From Dermacentor variabilis (Eukaryota; Arthropoda; Arachnida; Ixodida; Ixodidae), in contig NC_134573.1 in assembly GCF_050947875.1 (NCBI RefSeq), forward strand, positions 70,222,315 through 70,286,314: a DNA stretch of 64,000 nucleotides, given 5' to 3'. The position numbers and the translations under genes were made by a program. The notes under the pieces were generated by a model. The model saw nothing but the letters and a program-made list of their open reading frames with translations, searched no databases and was not told the DNA's origin. Of this stretch, positions 1 to 10,817 are shown piece by piece; the stretch's first letter is position 1; every line of letters begins with the position of its first letter.

Positions 1-1011
1 GAATGCAGGAAACAACGTCATCAATGGCTGATTTCACGTGCGATTGACCGTACTTGAGGCAGATTATCGCAAATACTTTTTGTATTCCTCAATTTCCTTA
101 CAGTGTCTTCATCATCGGCACGGTGCACTGCTTTGCAGTAAACTCATTATGCAGGTCAGTGTGCTATATTGTTGTGTGTTCGTTAGTGATATTCTGACCA
201 TACACACAAACGTTTCGTATGTAATCTGCATATTACGCTCCGAATATGTTGCACGTGTTGTATGGACAGAAGAATATTTATGTAGTTTTTTTTTTCTAAG
301 CGTCAATACCTTAAGACTTAGACACAACAGAAACCTAAAAGAACGAGCTTAGTACATGTCATGACCGCGTTTCGAGATGGATGCTCACATCACCATCCCT
401 GTTATATCATCATCATCATCACTGGCTTGCACCAATGTTCAATGGTACGTAACTTTATGCGAACGTTGAAGTTCAAAGTGTAGTAGTACGCGCCGCTGAT
501 GATGGCCTTGCAAAATGCGCATCTCAATTTCATTTTAAACCCGTCAGACTAGAGATCAGTAGACCATGTAACAGAAGATATTCTTCCATATAAGACGGTA
601 TGTCGACTACCATTATCAGCGCTAAGTTCATTGGTAAACGTCCACAATATATGCTCTTGAACGTGCGCGGGAAATCTCTGCGACGACCGCATTTGGCAAC
701 AGCCTGGTCTTTCATGTTCTAGGAGAGGGCGTTGAAAAAATTGGAAAGAGGATCACAACTTCATAAAAATCTAGTTGTCTCACAGTGTAGAAAATGTGCA
801 TATGTTACACGAGAGCAACCGGTAAATGTTAACGGAAGCGTCGATGAAAGCAGACAAAATGGTGTTAAATTTAAATTCCAAGACTGAAAACACCACAGTG
901 GATAAAAGGGACGGAGAAGAAGACAGCAATGGAACTGTTTCCAACACCGAAAAATGAAATTGAACTAAAGAAGTTTTGAGGAAACGCTGAGCACAACTGT
1001 TCGAACCATTA
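1..1011. other. Unassigned DNA, no gene recognised
   Basis: No open frame here has recognisable motifs; the longest (38-352 +) is about 100 codons with no domain. A short ATC tract near 406-421 resembles the simple-repeat tail of a LINE, but no LINE body was recognised beside it. Confidence 0.5.
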
Positions 1012-2173
1012 TAATACCCCTGACACACGGGCACTCTAAAGTCCTTTAGGTAAGGGGACATCTACCGGAAAGGCGTTCAAGCGCAGTTACACGCGATAAA
1101 GGAGTATCTCCCTTAAAGCAAAGTTCCCTTGCGGGAAAGGAGATAGCGCATCTACTTTTCGAGCGGAAAAGGAGTTACTCTCGCACACAGCGCGCACAAC
1201 TCTTCAAGAGAAAGAAACCTGCACCACAACTACGGTGCCCTAGAAGTATTTTTTTACCTTGCGAAAATGTCTTATTTTTAGCGGTAATGCGATTTGTCGA
1301 TCAGTGAAAATTTACTCAATCCATACTCTCAAACGCTCGCATCACTTCGCTAGTGCTGTCATGTTGAATTCCGGCAGTGTCATTTGCTGCGTCGTCTTTG
1401 GTGTGTTAGCATCGTGAAACCATCGTTCGTTGCACACGTAGGCCACCCTTCCGCGGTTGGCGGCTCGGGAGTACAGTGCCGATGCAGTTAAGGTGAAGCA
1501 CGCTCATGATGAGTGGACGTATGATGTTTTACACTTTCGCCTTGGCTGCGTTTATCTCATCTTCAAGAGATCCGAGAGCGACAAGCCTCAGAGCGACCTC
1601 CACTCTTTCTTCATCGCTAGCGTTTCGCTGAGCCATGATGCAAATGCGCAGTTCTGTCATGCGATCACAATTGTGCGAATAACACATTCTATAAAACACG
1701 TTACACCTGTATGCACGAAGGAAGGGACAAAAAGACGTGAAAAAGGATGACAGAAACGTGGCCAGCACCAGAATAAACAGCATGCACAGCTATTCTATCA
1801 CACTGTAGCATAGCAAAACACCTACTGTACATAGTTGCTGGACTAATTTAAATTGCTGCTAAGAACGCAAAAGTGCAAATAAAATAAACTGATATGCATG
1901 TTATAAGCCATCAACATAGGAAAAAAATGTTTTTTGGTTCTACAGTAGGTAAATCTAATCCAAATACGCAGCTTTCTAAAAATGTTTTCTCGGTTGCTGC
2001 TTTGACAACCAGCGCTTTTATTTTTTCTGCGGCGTTCATCTGAGGAACCAACTAAGAAAGTTAGTGCGGTGCCGTGTGTCATTGGCGCAACTCCTTTCTG
2101 CAAAGGGTCCTTCAGAGTGACAAAGGGGGTTTACTGCAAAGGACTTCAGTTTTGCCCGTGTGTCAGGGGTATT
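1012..2173. mobile_element. DNA transposon with terminal inverted repeats, non-autonomous
   Basis: The left end reads AATACCCCTGACACACGGGC (from about 1013). The right end (about 2150-2172) is its reverse complement, with a second block (AAGTCCTTT) conserved further in on both sides. TTA/TAA-like triplets flank both ends, which would fit a 3-bp TSD as in PIF/Harbinger elements, but the exact boundary is ambiguous by one or two bases. At 1.16 kb it is too short for a full transposase, so it is probably an internally deleted copy. Superfamily assignment is inference. Confidence 0.7.
1529..1636 (-). pseudogene. 35-codon ORF inside the 1.16-kb DNA transposon
   Basis: A minus-strand ATG at 1636 opens a 35-residue acidic/alanine-rich peptide beginning MAQRNASDEERVEVAL and ending at TAA. 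It lies centrally in the transposon, so it may be the N-terminal stub of a transposon-encoded protein truncated by internal deletion. No catalytic motif is present and no family is recognised. Confidence 0.25.
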
Positions 2174-2884
2174 TTAAGAGTATACAATTCTATGATCGCG
2201 GTGTTACACAAAACCTTTGCCGATGACAACTATTATTCAATATAGCGCCTAGAGGAATATACTTTGCCGTATACCCAAAATGTATTCCCCCCGAAACTGT
2301 ATGTTTCTCAGCCCAAAGTTTCAAGCCGAATGGTATGCCATGAGCACCGGCTTGACTTCCATTCTGCAGCTGGTACATTTCACCCAGTTCTGTAATTGGT
2401 AATGACTGTAATTAGTAATACAGTATTCAGTTGAAAATCTAGTGCCGCACTGCATTCAATTTTATAAGTAATGTCTAGTTAGAAAAATGAGTTAGCATAA
2501 GAGTGTCGTCTCTTAGAGCAAACTTTAACGGCCACCAGTGATTCTGGATGTCACTGTGGACTTTGCCATAGGTGTATCCTGCATCTTAAGATGGCCGGTA
2601 CCTTGTATTATGTATCTGAAATACAGATACTGACACACATATTGCCGTATGTATCACCATACATTTACAAAATAGCCAAGAGTATTTTAAGGTAATATGC
2701 AAGATACACTTCGATACAGCCCAGCCTTGCCTACTACCAACCAATACACCGACATACGGCGTTCTAGTCTCAGGATTCAATGCGCGAAGTGCGCAATTAG
2801 ACTTGGCAGGACTCCTCAAGGGAAAGCGAAGACAGAATGGCTTTAGAGAAGATTGATTTGCGAAATCAACATGTCATGCTCCCT
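2174..2884. other. Unassigned DNA
   Basis: No recognisable coding or repeat motif. Short open frames on both strands (up to about 77 codons) lack domains. Confidence 0.5.
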
Positions 2885-3427
2885 CCCAATTTTTTATACC
2901 TCCCCGGGTTTCATGAACGTTGGAGCTGCGGTCCGGCTGTTCCCTTGCCGAATAGGCCAACCAGTCTCATTGGGTGAATTCCTTCGCATTGTATTAGGAT
3001 GTCCTGACTGGTCTTAGGATTTTTGCTGCAGCATACACATGCCTCTAGTTTCAAGTATTTGCGTCGCTCCGTTTTTGTCCTTGAGCAACCTGCTCGAGCC
3101 TTAAGTAGCAAGCACTTCCCTTCGTGTTAGCGTACAGATTGTGCCTTCTGATTTCTTGCTTCATATTATTTTAAATCTCCATAGTCTTCTTTGTTTTTAT
3201 TATCTGCATCTGGTTCGCTGTCTCCGTTTCTCTCACTGTTTTTCTGATGACTCCTGGTTGTCTAGTGACACTTTCAATTACCCTGTACGTCGTTTCCAAC
3301 TTTCTTGACCTCTTCCACCATTAGCGTCCACGCTTTCCACATACACATATTTGTGCAGTTTAGCCGCCCATTTATTTGAACCATGTTCCTGAGTTGTTCT
3401 TCAAAACTGATTTTGGGACACACTGCA
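2885..3427 (-). mobile_element. LINE-B copy 3, 3'-terminal fragment
   Basis: On the minus strand this segment matches the 3' part of the LINE-B copy at 10818-11427. Both share the nucleotide run around 'aaataaatgggcggctaaa' and the translated block LLKARAGCSRTKT followed by a Cys-rich segment (CVCCSKNP) and a C-x-GIH motif, the zinc-knuckle-like C-terminus of ORF2. Only this C-terminal part is kept. It abuts the plus-strand LINE-B copy 1 directly, tail to head in opposite orientation. Confidence 0.65.
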
Positions 3428-3822
3428 GGAGAGGCACATAGTGGGAATAATGGGCGGAGTGATTGACGTACGGGAAGGACAGGAGACAGGGATCGTCAAG
3501 AAAATAGCTATCGGGGTTAACGATCTGCAGACTGTTTCAAAGTAAGTGCAAATAGCAGTCCGCACGGTGCCAGAAGTTGAAAGGCAGGGGTATGCAATTG
3601 AAAGGGTAGTGCTTGCAGTAAACAGGGAATGGGTACTAGCTCAGGCGATGAATTTTACGGTCGGACATCAACCGAGAATTGCACCGAGCAGGCCGCGAAG
3701 GGGCCTTTGTGCGTGACGGGATACATTTCAGCGATAGTGTAGCAACACCGGTTGGACGTCGATTCGCGGCACGGACAGTGGCTTTTTTAGGCGGACCCCA
3801 GGCAATCAGAAAGAAAGAAAGG
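3428..3822 (+). pseudogene. LINE-B ORF1 remnant, C-terminal SGNH/GDSL-esterase-like block
   Basis: The clearest stretch (3679-3822) reads DGIHFSDSVATPVGRRFA followed by a hydrophobic segment. DGIHFS is the block V DxxH signature of SGNH hydrolases and keeps the catalytic Asp and His. CR1/L2-group LINE ORF1 proteins are known to carry such an esterase domain. The same block occurs at 45980-46122. The frame upstream is broken, the block I serine region is absent and no start codon is identifiable, so this is a dead fragment. Confidence 0.65.
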
Positions 3823-3830
3823 AAACAACA

Positions 3831-4247
3831 TGAAAAACTCCCGATACAGCTTTCTTTTGCTCAATACGTGCTACATAAAGGTGTTTTTCCAGCGTGAAAG
3901 AAGCCCGTGAATACACACAAAGTGCCTCGAGCGGCCAGTTGCGCGACAATTTTGCGTGTATTTGCGGGCTTTCACGCTCGGAACAACTTTTATGTTGCAC
4001 GCATTGAGTGACAGAAAGATGTATCGGGAGGCTTTCATATTGCTAAACCAGTTTTTAATTGACATTTTGCGTCTAATTATAATATTCGAGAAGTTAATTA
4101 ATTAATTAAGACTACTGATGTAGTTAGGTGGAATAAAAAAATAAACATCTGAGTATCTCCAAGCGACGGCAAATACCTCGGTTCTGTCCAACTACGTCGC
4201 ATTCGCGTATTTTTAATGTTTGGGTCAAGTTACGTGGGACACTGTAT
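3831..4247. repeat. MITE-like repeat fragment ending in GTGGGACAC
   Basis: This AT-rich 0.42-kb segment is related to 18560-19005. Both carry 'ctgagtatctccaagc', a gtctgtcca-like block and a terminal GTGGGACACC-type end. It has replaced the deleted middle of LINE-B copy 1. The shared end GGGACAC(CC) is the same as the termini of the foldback MITEs at 18294 and 19006, so it may be a larger relative. No coding capacity. Confidence 0.55.
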
Positions 4248-4850
4248 AGAGACAACCAAGTAGAAGTATGGGAAGGTCAAAAAGGTAATGAAGTGGTGGG
4301 AATACACTAAGGACTGAAGCAGGGGTGTTTTCTGTCTGTATTGTTGTTCACACTGTATGTTAAGGGCAGAGAAAGACGATTAGAAAACAGCGAATTATGG
4401 TTTGATTTTATCCTACGTGCATAATGGACAAATGGTGCAACAGAAGGTCGCCAGATTGGTGTATTCGGACAACGAAGTGCTACTAACGGTCAATGCAGGA
4501 GATTCACAGGCACTTGCGAATATCCGTGCCAATGCAGCAACAAATTTAGGTCTTGAGTATACAGTGAAGAAATCGGGAATGAAGAGACGAGTAATTACGT
4601 GGTGTCAATTCAAAAGCAAGTCGTAGCTATAGTCAAGCATTATAGATACATCGGCGTTTACATAAACGAAAGAAAGACTTGCTCAAGCACTCACCAAGAT
4701 AATCTGAAAATAAAGGGGAAGTTGAATGAAACAATAATGAAACACAGAGCACTCTGGGGCCTCAATAAGTATGAGGTCGTGCGTGGAATCTGGAAAGGAG
4801 TAATGGTGCCAGCGCTAACGTTCGCAAATGCCATCGTGTCCTTCAAATCA
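4243..4850 (+). pseudogene. LINE-B copy 1 reverse transcriptase remnant
   Basis: The nucleotide sequence parallels 48255-48845 of LINE-B copy 2 ('gagacaacc...gaagtatgggaaggtc...gtaatgaagtggtgg...aatggtgccagcgctaa'). Open frames at 4402-4626 and 4599-4850 cover the segment after the RT palm, including a 'SDNEVLLTVNAGDSQALANI' stretch, but are in different frames. It ends exactly at the TSD GATATTTTGTCGG and resumes at 10818. Confidence 0.6.
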
Positions 4851-4863
4851 GATATTTTGTCGG
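4851..4863. repeat. Target-site duplication, left copy (I element)
   Basis: GATATTTTGTCGG, identical to 10805-10817. In the uninterrupted LINE-B copy near 48850 the homologous site occurs only once ('aatcttgtcgg'), which confirms a duplication caused by insertion. Confidence 0.9.
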
Positions 4864-5303
4864 ATGATGATGATGATGTGTGGAGTTTTATGGCGCAAGG
4901 GCCAGGTGTAGCCAAAGAGCGCCATGTCTGTGGTAATGAGTTTGCGGTGTAATTATGATTGCTATGAAGTTGGTGTCAGGTGGCTGTAAAGAGTCCTTAA
5001 AATATGCGCTCTAAAGTGCGTAAAATCTGCATGATAAAATTATGGCGATGACGTATGACTTGTACTATGAAAATTTAGATGCATATAAAAAGAATGATAC
5101 GATAGGTAAAATATATCACGATTATAAGAAATGCCAGAGCACTACTGCCTCCTTAGAGCCCTTGAAGCACAAGGGCCTGGAGGCATGTGCTACGCAAAGC
5201 AATCATCGCAGTGGCATCCTCTCGAGAGAGGAGGCGCTACGAATTCATGGGACTAATAACATGTAAGACGACATCTCTGAGGAAACCTAGGACACTGTTT
5301 GTA
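4864..5303 (-). other. I element 3' UTR and triplet-repeat tail
   Basis: Non-coding region between the end of the RNase H frame and the left TSD. The sense strand ends in CATCATCATCATC, the usual simple-repeat tail of I-type LINEs. No ORF is supported; the short plus-strand frame at 5042-5266 is antisense to the UTR. Confidence 0.7.
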
Positions 5304-6150
5304 TTAAAAAGCGGTTCTGGACCGAGAAACATTAGAGGATGAAGAGGGATGTGCCGGCGGTATGCTAAGGAAAAATATCTTTCTCTCAGATTCGGCTTCC
5401 CGACACTCCAGGAGGACGTGGAGTACGGTCAGCCTCTCCCCGCATCTACCACAGGTTGGAGGCTCACTTCCGGTGAGTAGAAAATTATGGGTGCTAAACG
5501 TGTGTCCTATTCTGAGACGACAGAATAGGACATCTGTTCGGCGCGATTTTGTAGTAGAGGGCCAGAATCCTAACTGTGGTTTTATCAGGTGGAGCTTATT
5601 ATCCGTTTCCGCATCCCACATGTGTTGCCAGTGATCTCGCAGCCTCCTTCGCAAGAAAGGCCTCAGATCTGTGACAGGCACCGCAGCGGTTGGGTTAACA
5701 GCTTGCAATGTGATTGACGTGGCCATCTCGTCCGCCAGAACGTTACCTTCGATTCCCCTATGGCCAGGGACCCAGCACATTATGATATTCTGGTTAGATG
5801 AGTACGCTTTGCACAAGACCGAATATAGTTCATTAAATACGGGATTTTTATGTTTGCTGAGTGACATTAAGGCCTTCACGACGCTGCGAGAGTCTGTATA
5901 GATCGCTGCTTTTGGAAGTTTCGTGTTTCTTATGTGCTTTACAGCAGAGTAATGCGTAGGCCTCGGCCGTAAAAATACTTGTTTCCGGATGCAGTACATC
6001 GGATTCCGAAAACGATGGGCCGACGGCTGCATAGGATACCCCGGCATTTGAACTCTGCGCAGGAGTGCTTGTGCTGGAGTTCTAGGAAATGCATTCGGAT
6101 TTCGGCCTCAGGAGCGTGCTTTGTAACTTTTATAAAGGATATGTCACATT
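5304..6150 (-). pseudogene. I element ORF2: RNase H domain and C-terminal Cys-rich tail
   Basis: The clean frame (5940-5304) contains AIYTDSRSVVKALMS (catalytic Asp of RNase HI) and WVPGHRGIEGNVLADEMA (H/D motif), followed by a Cys/His segment (PTCGRCGERLTVLHVLLEC) typical of the I-clade C-terminus. The first RNase H strand and the glutamate region lie between about 5940 and 6150, split between two minus-strand frames, so at least one frameshift interrupts the domain. The RNase H would degrade the RNA of the cDNA hybrid during target-primed reverse transcription. Confidence 0.8.
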
Positions 6151-6233
6151 GTATCACCTGCCACTCCCAAGGAGGTAAGAGCTTGGTTAGGTGCATTAAG
6201 CGATGCTCGAAGAGTGGGACATGCATTTCATCG

Positions 6234-7766
6234 CTAAGCTCCCTCACACGCAGCGAGAAAGGCTGTGGAGGGACGATTGCTGAAAAGTGTAGCGCACGTC
6301 ATATCAGTAACGGTATCAAAACATGGATGTTCAGGATTAGAGCGTACTTTAGGGAAATATGTAAAGCTAATGTATGATCTCTGTAGGTGGAGAGACCATT
6401 CATTTGATTCTACATATAGAATTTGTATGGGACTCGTTCTGAAAGCGCCAGTGGCCAGTCGGATTCCTAGATGGTGGACAGGATCTAGGATCTTTAGTGC
6501 GCTCGGGGCGGCAGAGTTATATACTACAGCACCATAATCCAATCGAGACCGAATTAGGCTCTTGTACAGGTTCAATAAACACTTCCTATCACTACCCCAT
6601 GTAGTCTGGAATAGAAGTTTCATTAAGTTCATTGTTTTTAGACATTTTTCTTTCAGATCTTTGATGTGTGGAATGAAAGTGAGTGTGTAGTCAAGTATGA
6701 TTCCTAGGAATTTGTGCTGTTTGCTGATAGGTATTCGTTGTCCACACTGTTCTAAGGAAGGATCCGGAACCAGGCCTCTCTTTCTTGTAACAAGAACACA
6801 AGAGCTTTTGTTAGGATTGATCTTAAATCCATTCTTGTCTGCCCACATTGAGACTTTGTTCAGGCCGTGCTGTACCTGTCTCTCGCACACTGCGAGGTTA
6901 CAGGATTTGAAAGCTATTTGTATGTTGTCCACGTAGACAGAATAAAAGATTGCCGGTGGTAATGAAGCGCGAAGCGTGTTTATCTTCACGATGAAGAGTG
7001 TGCAGCTGAGCACGCCTCCTTGCGGTACACCTGTTTCTTGCGTAAAAGGACGCGAAAGTACATTTCCTACTTTTACCCGGAAGGTACGACTGGACAGATA
7101 GCTTTCTATTAGGTTTAGCATATTACCATGGATGCCCATTTCTGACAAATCTCTTAAGATTCCGTAACGCCACGTCGTATCGTACGCCTTCTCCATATCG
7201 AGGAATATGGATAAGAAGAATTGTTTGTGTACAAATGCGTCCCGGATATTTGCTTCTACACGTACAAGATGGTCGGTTGTGGAGCGCCCTTCTCGGAAGC
7301 CGCACTGATAGGGATCAAGGATTTTGCTCAGTTCAAGGAAATGGATGAGTCGCCGATTAATCATTTTTTCAAACACCTTACAAATGCAACTTGTGAGGGC
7401 TATCGGGCGGTAACTCGCCACTGAGGAAGGGTCCTTGCCGTGTTTCAAAACAGGGACCACAATGGCTTCCTTCCATGCGGTTGGAAGGTACCCTGCATCC
7501 CAAATGGTGTTGAAAAGTGTGAGTAGTGTAACCTGCGTGTCATTGTGTAAGTTTTTGAGCATTTCATACATGATTCTATCAGATCCTGGTGCGGAGCTGT
7601 TGCATACGCTCAAGGCAGCTCTCAATTCAGCAAGACAAAAAGGACGGTTGTAAGGCTCATTCTCTGGACCTTTTCTTGTTAATGGCTTACGTTCTTCTGT
7701 TTCTTTGTATTTGAGAAAGGACTGTATAATTTGTTGGACTTGACACACTCTCAAAATATTCCCCAA
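6234..7766 (-). pseudogene. I element ORF2: reverse transcriptase domain, catalytic site mutated
   Basis: An open 510-codon stretch with RT blocks in order: APGSDRIMYEML (finger), YRPIALTSCICKVFEKMI, GFREGRSTTDHL, FLDMEKAYDTTW (first catalytic Asp), TGVPQGGVLSCTLF, VYVDNIQIAF (motif C) and CLAVC...FKINPNKS. Motif C reads YVDN instead of YVDD (6924-6935). The second I copy in this window has YVDD at the same place (about 24280-24291), so the Asp-to-Asn change is a lesion of this copy. The frame overlaps the end of the endonuclease frame (7687-7766) in another phase, showing a frameshift between EN and RT. Confidence 0.88.
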
Positions 7767-8924
7767 GTGAGTCTGCCTGGTCTTGCAGTGTATCGCCTTT
7801 TGTGTTTACCAGGGGGAGTGAATGTGTTTGCCGCCCTCTAATCCTATTTACTCTGTTCCAGGCTTTGGTCTCATCCCTAAACGAGTTAATACTCGATAGA
7901 TACTTTTGCCAGCTTTCTCTTCTGGCCTGTCGGCGGGTTCTCCTACCTTGGGATTTTACTTTTTTAAAGTTGACAAGATTTTCTGCAGTGGGCGAAGCGC
8001 GTAGCAACCCCCACGCTTTGTTCTGATTCCTACGTGCGATTCTGCATTCATTGTTCCACCACGGGACATGCCGTTTGCATGCCGAGCCGCTTAATTCACG
8101 TATGCATTTAGATGCGGCATCTATTACGAAGGCTGTGAAGTACTCCACAGCAGCATCGATTTCTAAAGAAGACATGTCATCCCATGATATACTAGTTAAG
8201 TTTCGCCACCTCTCCCAGTCTGCTGTGTCAATCTTCCACCTGGGAGCCTGTGGCGGATATTCGTTTTCTTTAAGTGTTCTTAATAGTATGGGGAAGTGGT
8301 GGCTTCCGTAAGGAGTGTTCATAACTTCCCATTCGAGTTCACGCAGAATGGACGAGGAAACTATGCTCAGGTCAATAGAAGAAAAGGTTCTGTTTGCTAG
8401 GGAGTAATACGTGGGTTCCCTCTTATTCAGCAAGCACGCACCTGAAGAAAAAAGGAACTGTTCAACAAGACGACCTCGTGCGTCTATACGAGAGTCGCCC
8501 CACAGGGAGCTGTGCGCATTGAAATTGCCAAGAACAACATAAGGTTCTGGCAATTCGTCTATAAATGACTGAAATTCGTGTTTGTTTAATTTGAAGTGAG
8601 GGGGTACATAAAGCGAGCGAATGGTGACGAGTTTATTTAAAAGAACAGCTCGAACCGTCACTGCTTCAAGGGGCGTTTGTAGCTCTAAACGCTGACAGGA
8701 AATACTTTTATGAACCAAAATGGCAACACCGCCTGATGATACGACTGCATCATCGCGATCTTTGCGAAACTTGGCATACGGTCGGAGAAAGTTTGTATGT
8801 TGCGGTTTTAGGTGTGTTTCCTGCAGACACAGCACTGTTGGATTGTGTTTATGGATAAGCTCTTGCACATCATCAGGTACCTTAGAAGACCTCTGATGTT
8901 CCACTGAATTATTTGTGTATCCAT
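7687..8924 (-). pseudogene. I element ORF2: APE-type endonuclease domain, catalytically damaged
   Basis: The start codon is the ATG at 8924, which begins MDTQIIQWNIRGLL, the canonical N-terminus. A frameshift near 8885 moves into the frame carrying LCLQETHLK (metal-binding Glu), GGVAILV and further conserved blocks. The signature GDFNAH reads GNFNAH (Asp to Asn) and the terminal SDH reads SHH (YGSHHFPI), so two residues needed for DNA nicking are replaced. The linker to RT with a WWNNEC motif follows at about residue 285. The domain normally makes the nick for target-primed reverse transcription. Confidence 0.87.
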
Positions 8925-8987
8925 ATTGGAGGTCAGTAGGTGCTGTGTGTACAAAAACAGAAGTAGTGATTATGAAAATTACAGAGA

Positions 8988-10283
8988 TTAAATTACAGAG
9001 CCCTTTCGAGGCCCTGTAACGGGAGTTTTGCCCTTTCTGGAGCGTTCGAGGGAGCCTCGCCGCTCCTTAGGCGCTTGGTGCGCCTTGAGGATAAGTGTTG
9101 TGTCCATTGCCTCTAGTGAGGCTCTGGACACGTGCTCTTGCGAGCGAGACGTTTTCAGAGGGAATCCCGCCTTGGAGGGCAAGACCCCTGCGCCCACCAG
9201 CCCGGAGGTCGATGGGGCTCCCTGAGGGATTTGACTGCGCCGGCTGTGGCCAGCGCTGGAAGGGGCCGGGGAGGTTGTGGCAGCCTCGGCTGCGCCCACT
9301 TTCGGGATCGATGGTCCCTTCTGCTCAGTTGGCGGAGCAGCGCTAGCTGCAACCACCGTGGGGGCAGATGGCGTAACTGCCGACTCACTGCGTGTGGGTC
9401 GGACAGCCGCTGGAGGCCGTTGTGACGCTGCCCCCTGACGCGCCACTTCGGCAAAGCTTTTCTTTGGCAGGTATGCTACCAGCCTGCGTGCCTCTTTGAA
9501 CGATATATTTTCCTTGACTTTGATTGTGACTATTTCTTTTTCTTTTTTCCATGATGGACAGGACCGCGAGTACGCGGCGTGTTCCCCATCACAGTTCACG
9601 CAGTGTGGAGCATTCCCGCAATTGTCAGATGGGTGTTCTTGGGCACTACATTTTGCGCAAGTCTGGCGGCCTCGGCAGTTCTGTGAACTGTGGCCAAATC
9701 TTTGACACTTAAAGCATCGGAGAGGATTGGGGATGTACGGTCTGACTCGGATCTTTATGTAGCCAGCCTGAATGGTCTCAGGTAGCATACTTGATGCAAA
9801 AGGTAAAATTAAGTGCTTTGTCTCAATCTCCTTGCCATCGCGCCTGATTTTTATTCTCTTGATATTGGTCACATTTTTATCGCTCCAGCCCTCCAGTAGT
9901 TGGGCTCCAGTCAGTTCCATGAGATCGGCATCGGAAACGACTCCGCGGGTGGTGTTCATTGTGCGGTGCGGTGTGACCGTCACTGGAAGATTCCCAAAGG
10001 ATACCAGATTAGAGAGTTTCTCGTACTGTGTCTTATCACGCAGTTCTAAGAGGAGGTCGCCACTTGCCAACTTAGAGACTTTATAGCCTGGGCCAAAAGC
10101 TTCACTAAGGATCTTCGCAACAAGAAAAGGTGAGATCATTCTCGCTGCCTTTTCTTTTTCCTCTGAATGTACTACATGAAATCTTGGAAAATTGTCATTA
10201 TTTCGGCCAAAAAACTTGAAAACTTCTTCGGTGCGCCCTCGTTTATGAGGGCGATCAGGAAGGGTTGGAAAAGAACTTGCCAT
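8988..10283 (-). CDS. I element ORF1, gag-like nucleic-acid-binding protein (intact)
   Basis: 431 residues from the ATG at 10283 (an in-frame GTG at 10319 is less likely). The N-terminal third is an RRM-like fold region (VVHSEEKEKAARMISPF...GDLLLELRDK). Three CCHC-type knuckles follow at about residues 190-240: CFKCQRFGHSSQNC, CAKCSAQEHPSDNC and CVNCDGEHAAYSRSC. The C-terminal third is Ala/Pro/Ser-rich and probably disordered. I/Jockey-group ORF1 proteins bind element RNA to form the RNP; that role is inferred here. There is no internal stop, unlike ORF2. It ends 63 bp before the ORF2 start at 8924. Confidence 0.88.
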   Translation of the reverse strand: MASSFPTLPDRPHKRGRTEEVFKFFGRNNDNFPRFHVVHSEEKEKAARMISPFLVAKILSEAFGPGYKVSKLASGDLLLELRDKTQYEKLSNLVSFGNLPVTVTPHRTMNTTRGVVSDADLMELTGAQLLEGWSDKNVTNIKRIKIRRDGKEIETKHLILPFASSMLPETIQAGYIKIRVRPYIPNPLRCFKCQRFGHSSQNCRGRQTCAKCSAQEHPSDNCGNAPHCVNCDGEHAAYSRSCPSWKKEKEIVTIKVKENISFKEARRLVAYLPKKSFAEVARQGAASQRPPAAVRPTRSESAVTPSAPTVVAASAAPPTEQKGPSIPKVGAAEAATTSPAPSSAGHSRRSQIPQGAPSTSGLVGAGVLPSKAGFPLKTSRSQEHVSRASLEAMDTTLILKAHQAPKERRGSLERSRKGKTPVTGPRKGSVI

Positions 10284-10804
10284 AGATATGTGTAAAAATT
10301 CGGCAGCGCCGCCAGCCACCCACCATGGAGCCCAACAAGGGGACGCTGCAGGACCGTGAAAAGACGGCCTGCACGCGCCAGCTGTACGACACTACTATAA
10401 CCAAATCTGTTATAACCAAGGTTGGCTATCCCACACAAGGTTAACCCTTGCCGCCGAGGAGAATGAAGTAAATGGAAGAGAGGAGAGGACAGGAAAGGTC
10501 AAAAAGTAAGAGATAAAGACGAAGATTCGAGAGGACGAGACAGGAAAAGGCGACTGCCGATTTCCCCCGGGTGGGTCAGTCTGGGGGTGCCGTCTATGTG
10601 AAGCAGAGGCCAAAGGGGTGTGTTGCCTCAGCCGGGGGGCCTTAAGGTCCAAACACCCAGCATCGGCTCAACCCCCAGGATCCCCTTTTCCCCAGACACG
10701 GCTCAGCCGCGCACGGCTACACGCGGGAGGGTCCAACCCTCGTGTGCTCGGGTACGTGGTGTCGCAACACACCAAACGCCTGCTTGCGCAGACGCCCCTG
10801 CGGG
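10284..10804 (-). promoter_or_regulatory. I element 5' UTR, presumptive internal promoter region
   Basis: A 521-bp GC-rich segment between the right TSD and ORF1. It includes purine-rich 10440-10560 and a GC-rich block 10560-10804. I-clade LINEs carry an internal RNA polymerase II promoter in the 5' UTR. Its presence here follows from the TSD position (full length); no specific promoter motif was identified. Confidence 0.55.
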
Positions 10805-10817
10805 GATATTTTGTCGG
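10805..10817. repeat. Target-site duplication, right copy (I element)
   Basis: GATATTTTGTCGG, identical to 4851-4863. LINE-B sequence resumes directly after it ('agttggaagttaaccaaaggtcgg', compare 48855-48885). Confidence 0.9.

Larger units (their letters stand above)
4864..10804 (-). mobile_element. Full-length I-clade non-LTR retrotransposon
   Basis: A 5,941-bp element with 13-bp perfect TSDs. In sense (minus) order it has a GC-rich 5' UTR (10804-10284), a gag-like ORF1 with CCHC knuckles (10283-8988), ORF2 with APE endonuclease (8924-7687), reverse transcriptase (7766-6234) and RNase H (about 6150-5304), then a 3' UTR ending in a CAT/ATG triplet tail at 4864-4878. This domain order with RNase H downstream of RT is typical of the I clade. 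ORF2 is broken by frameshifts and by substitutions at catalytic sites, so this copy is immobile. Confidence 0.9.
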
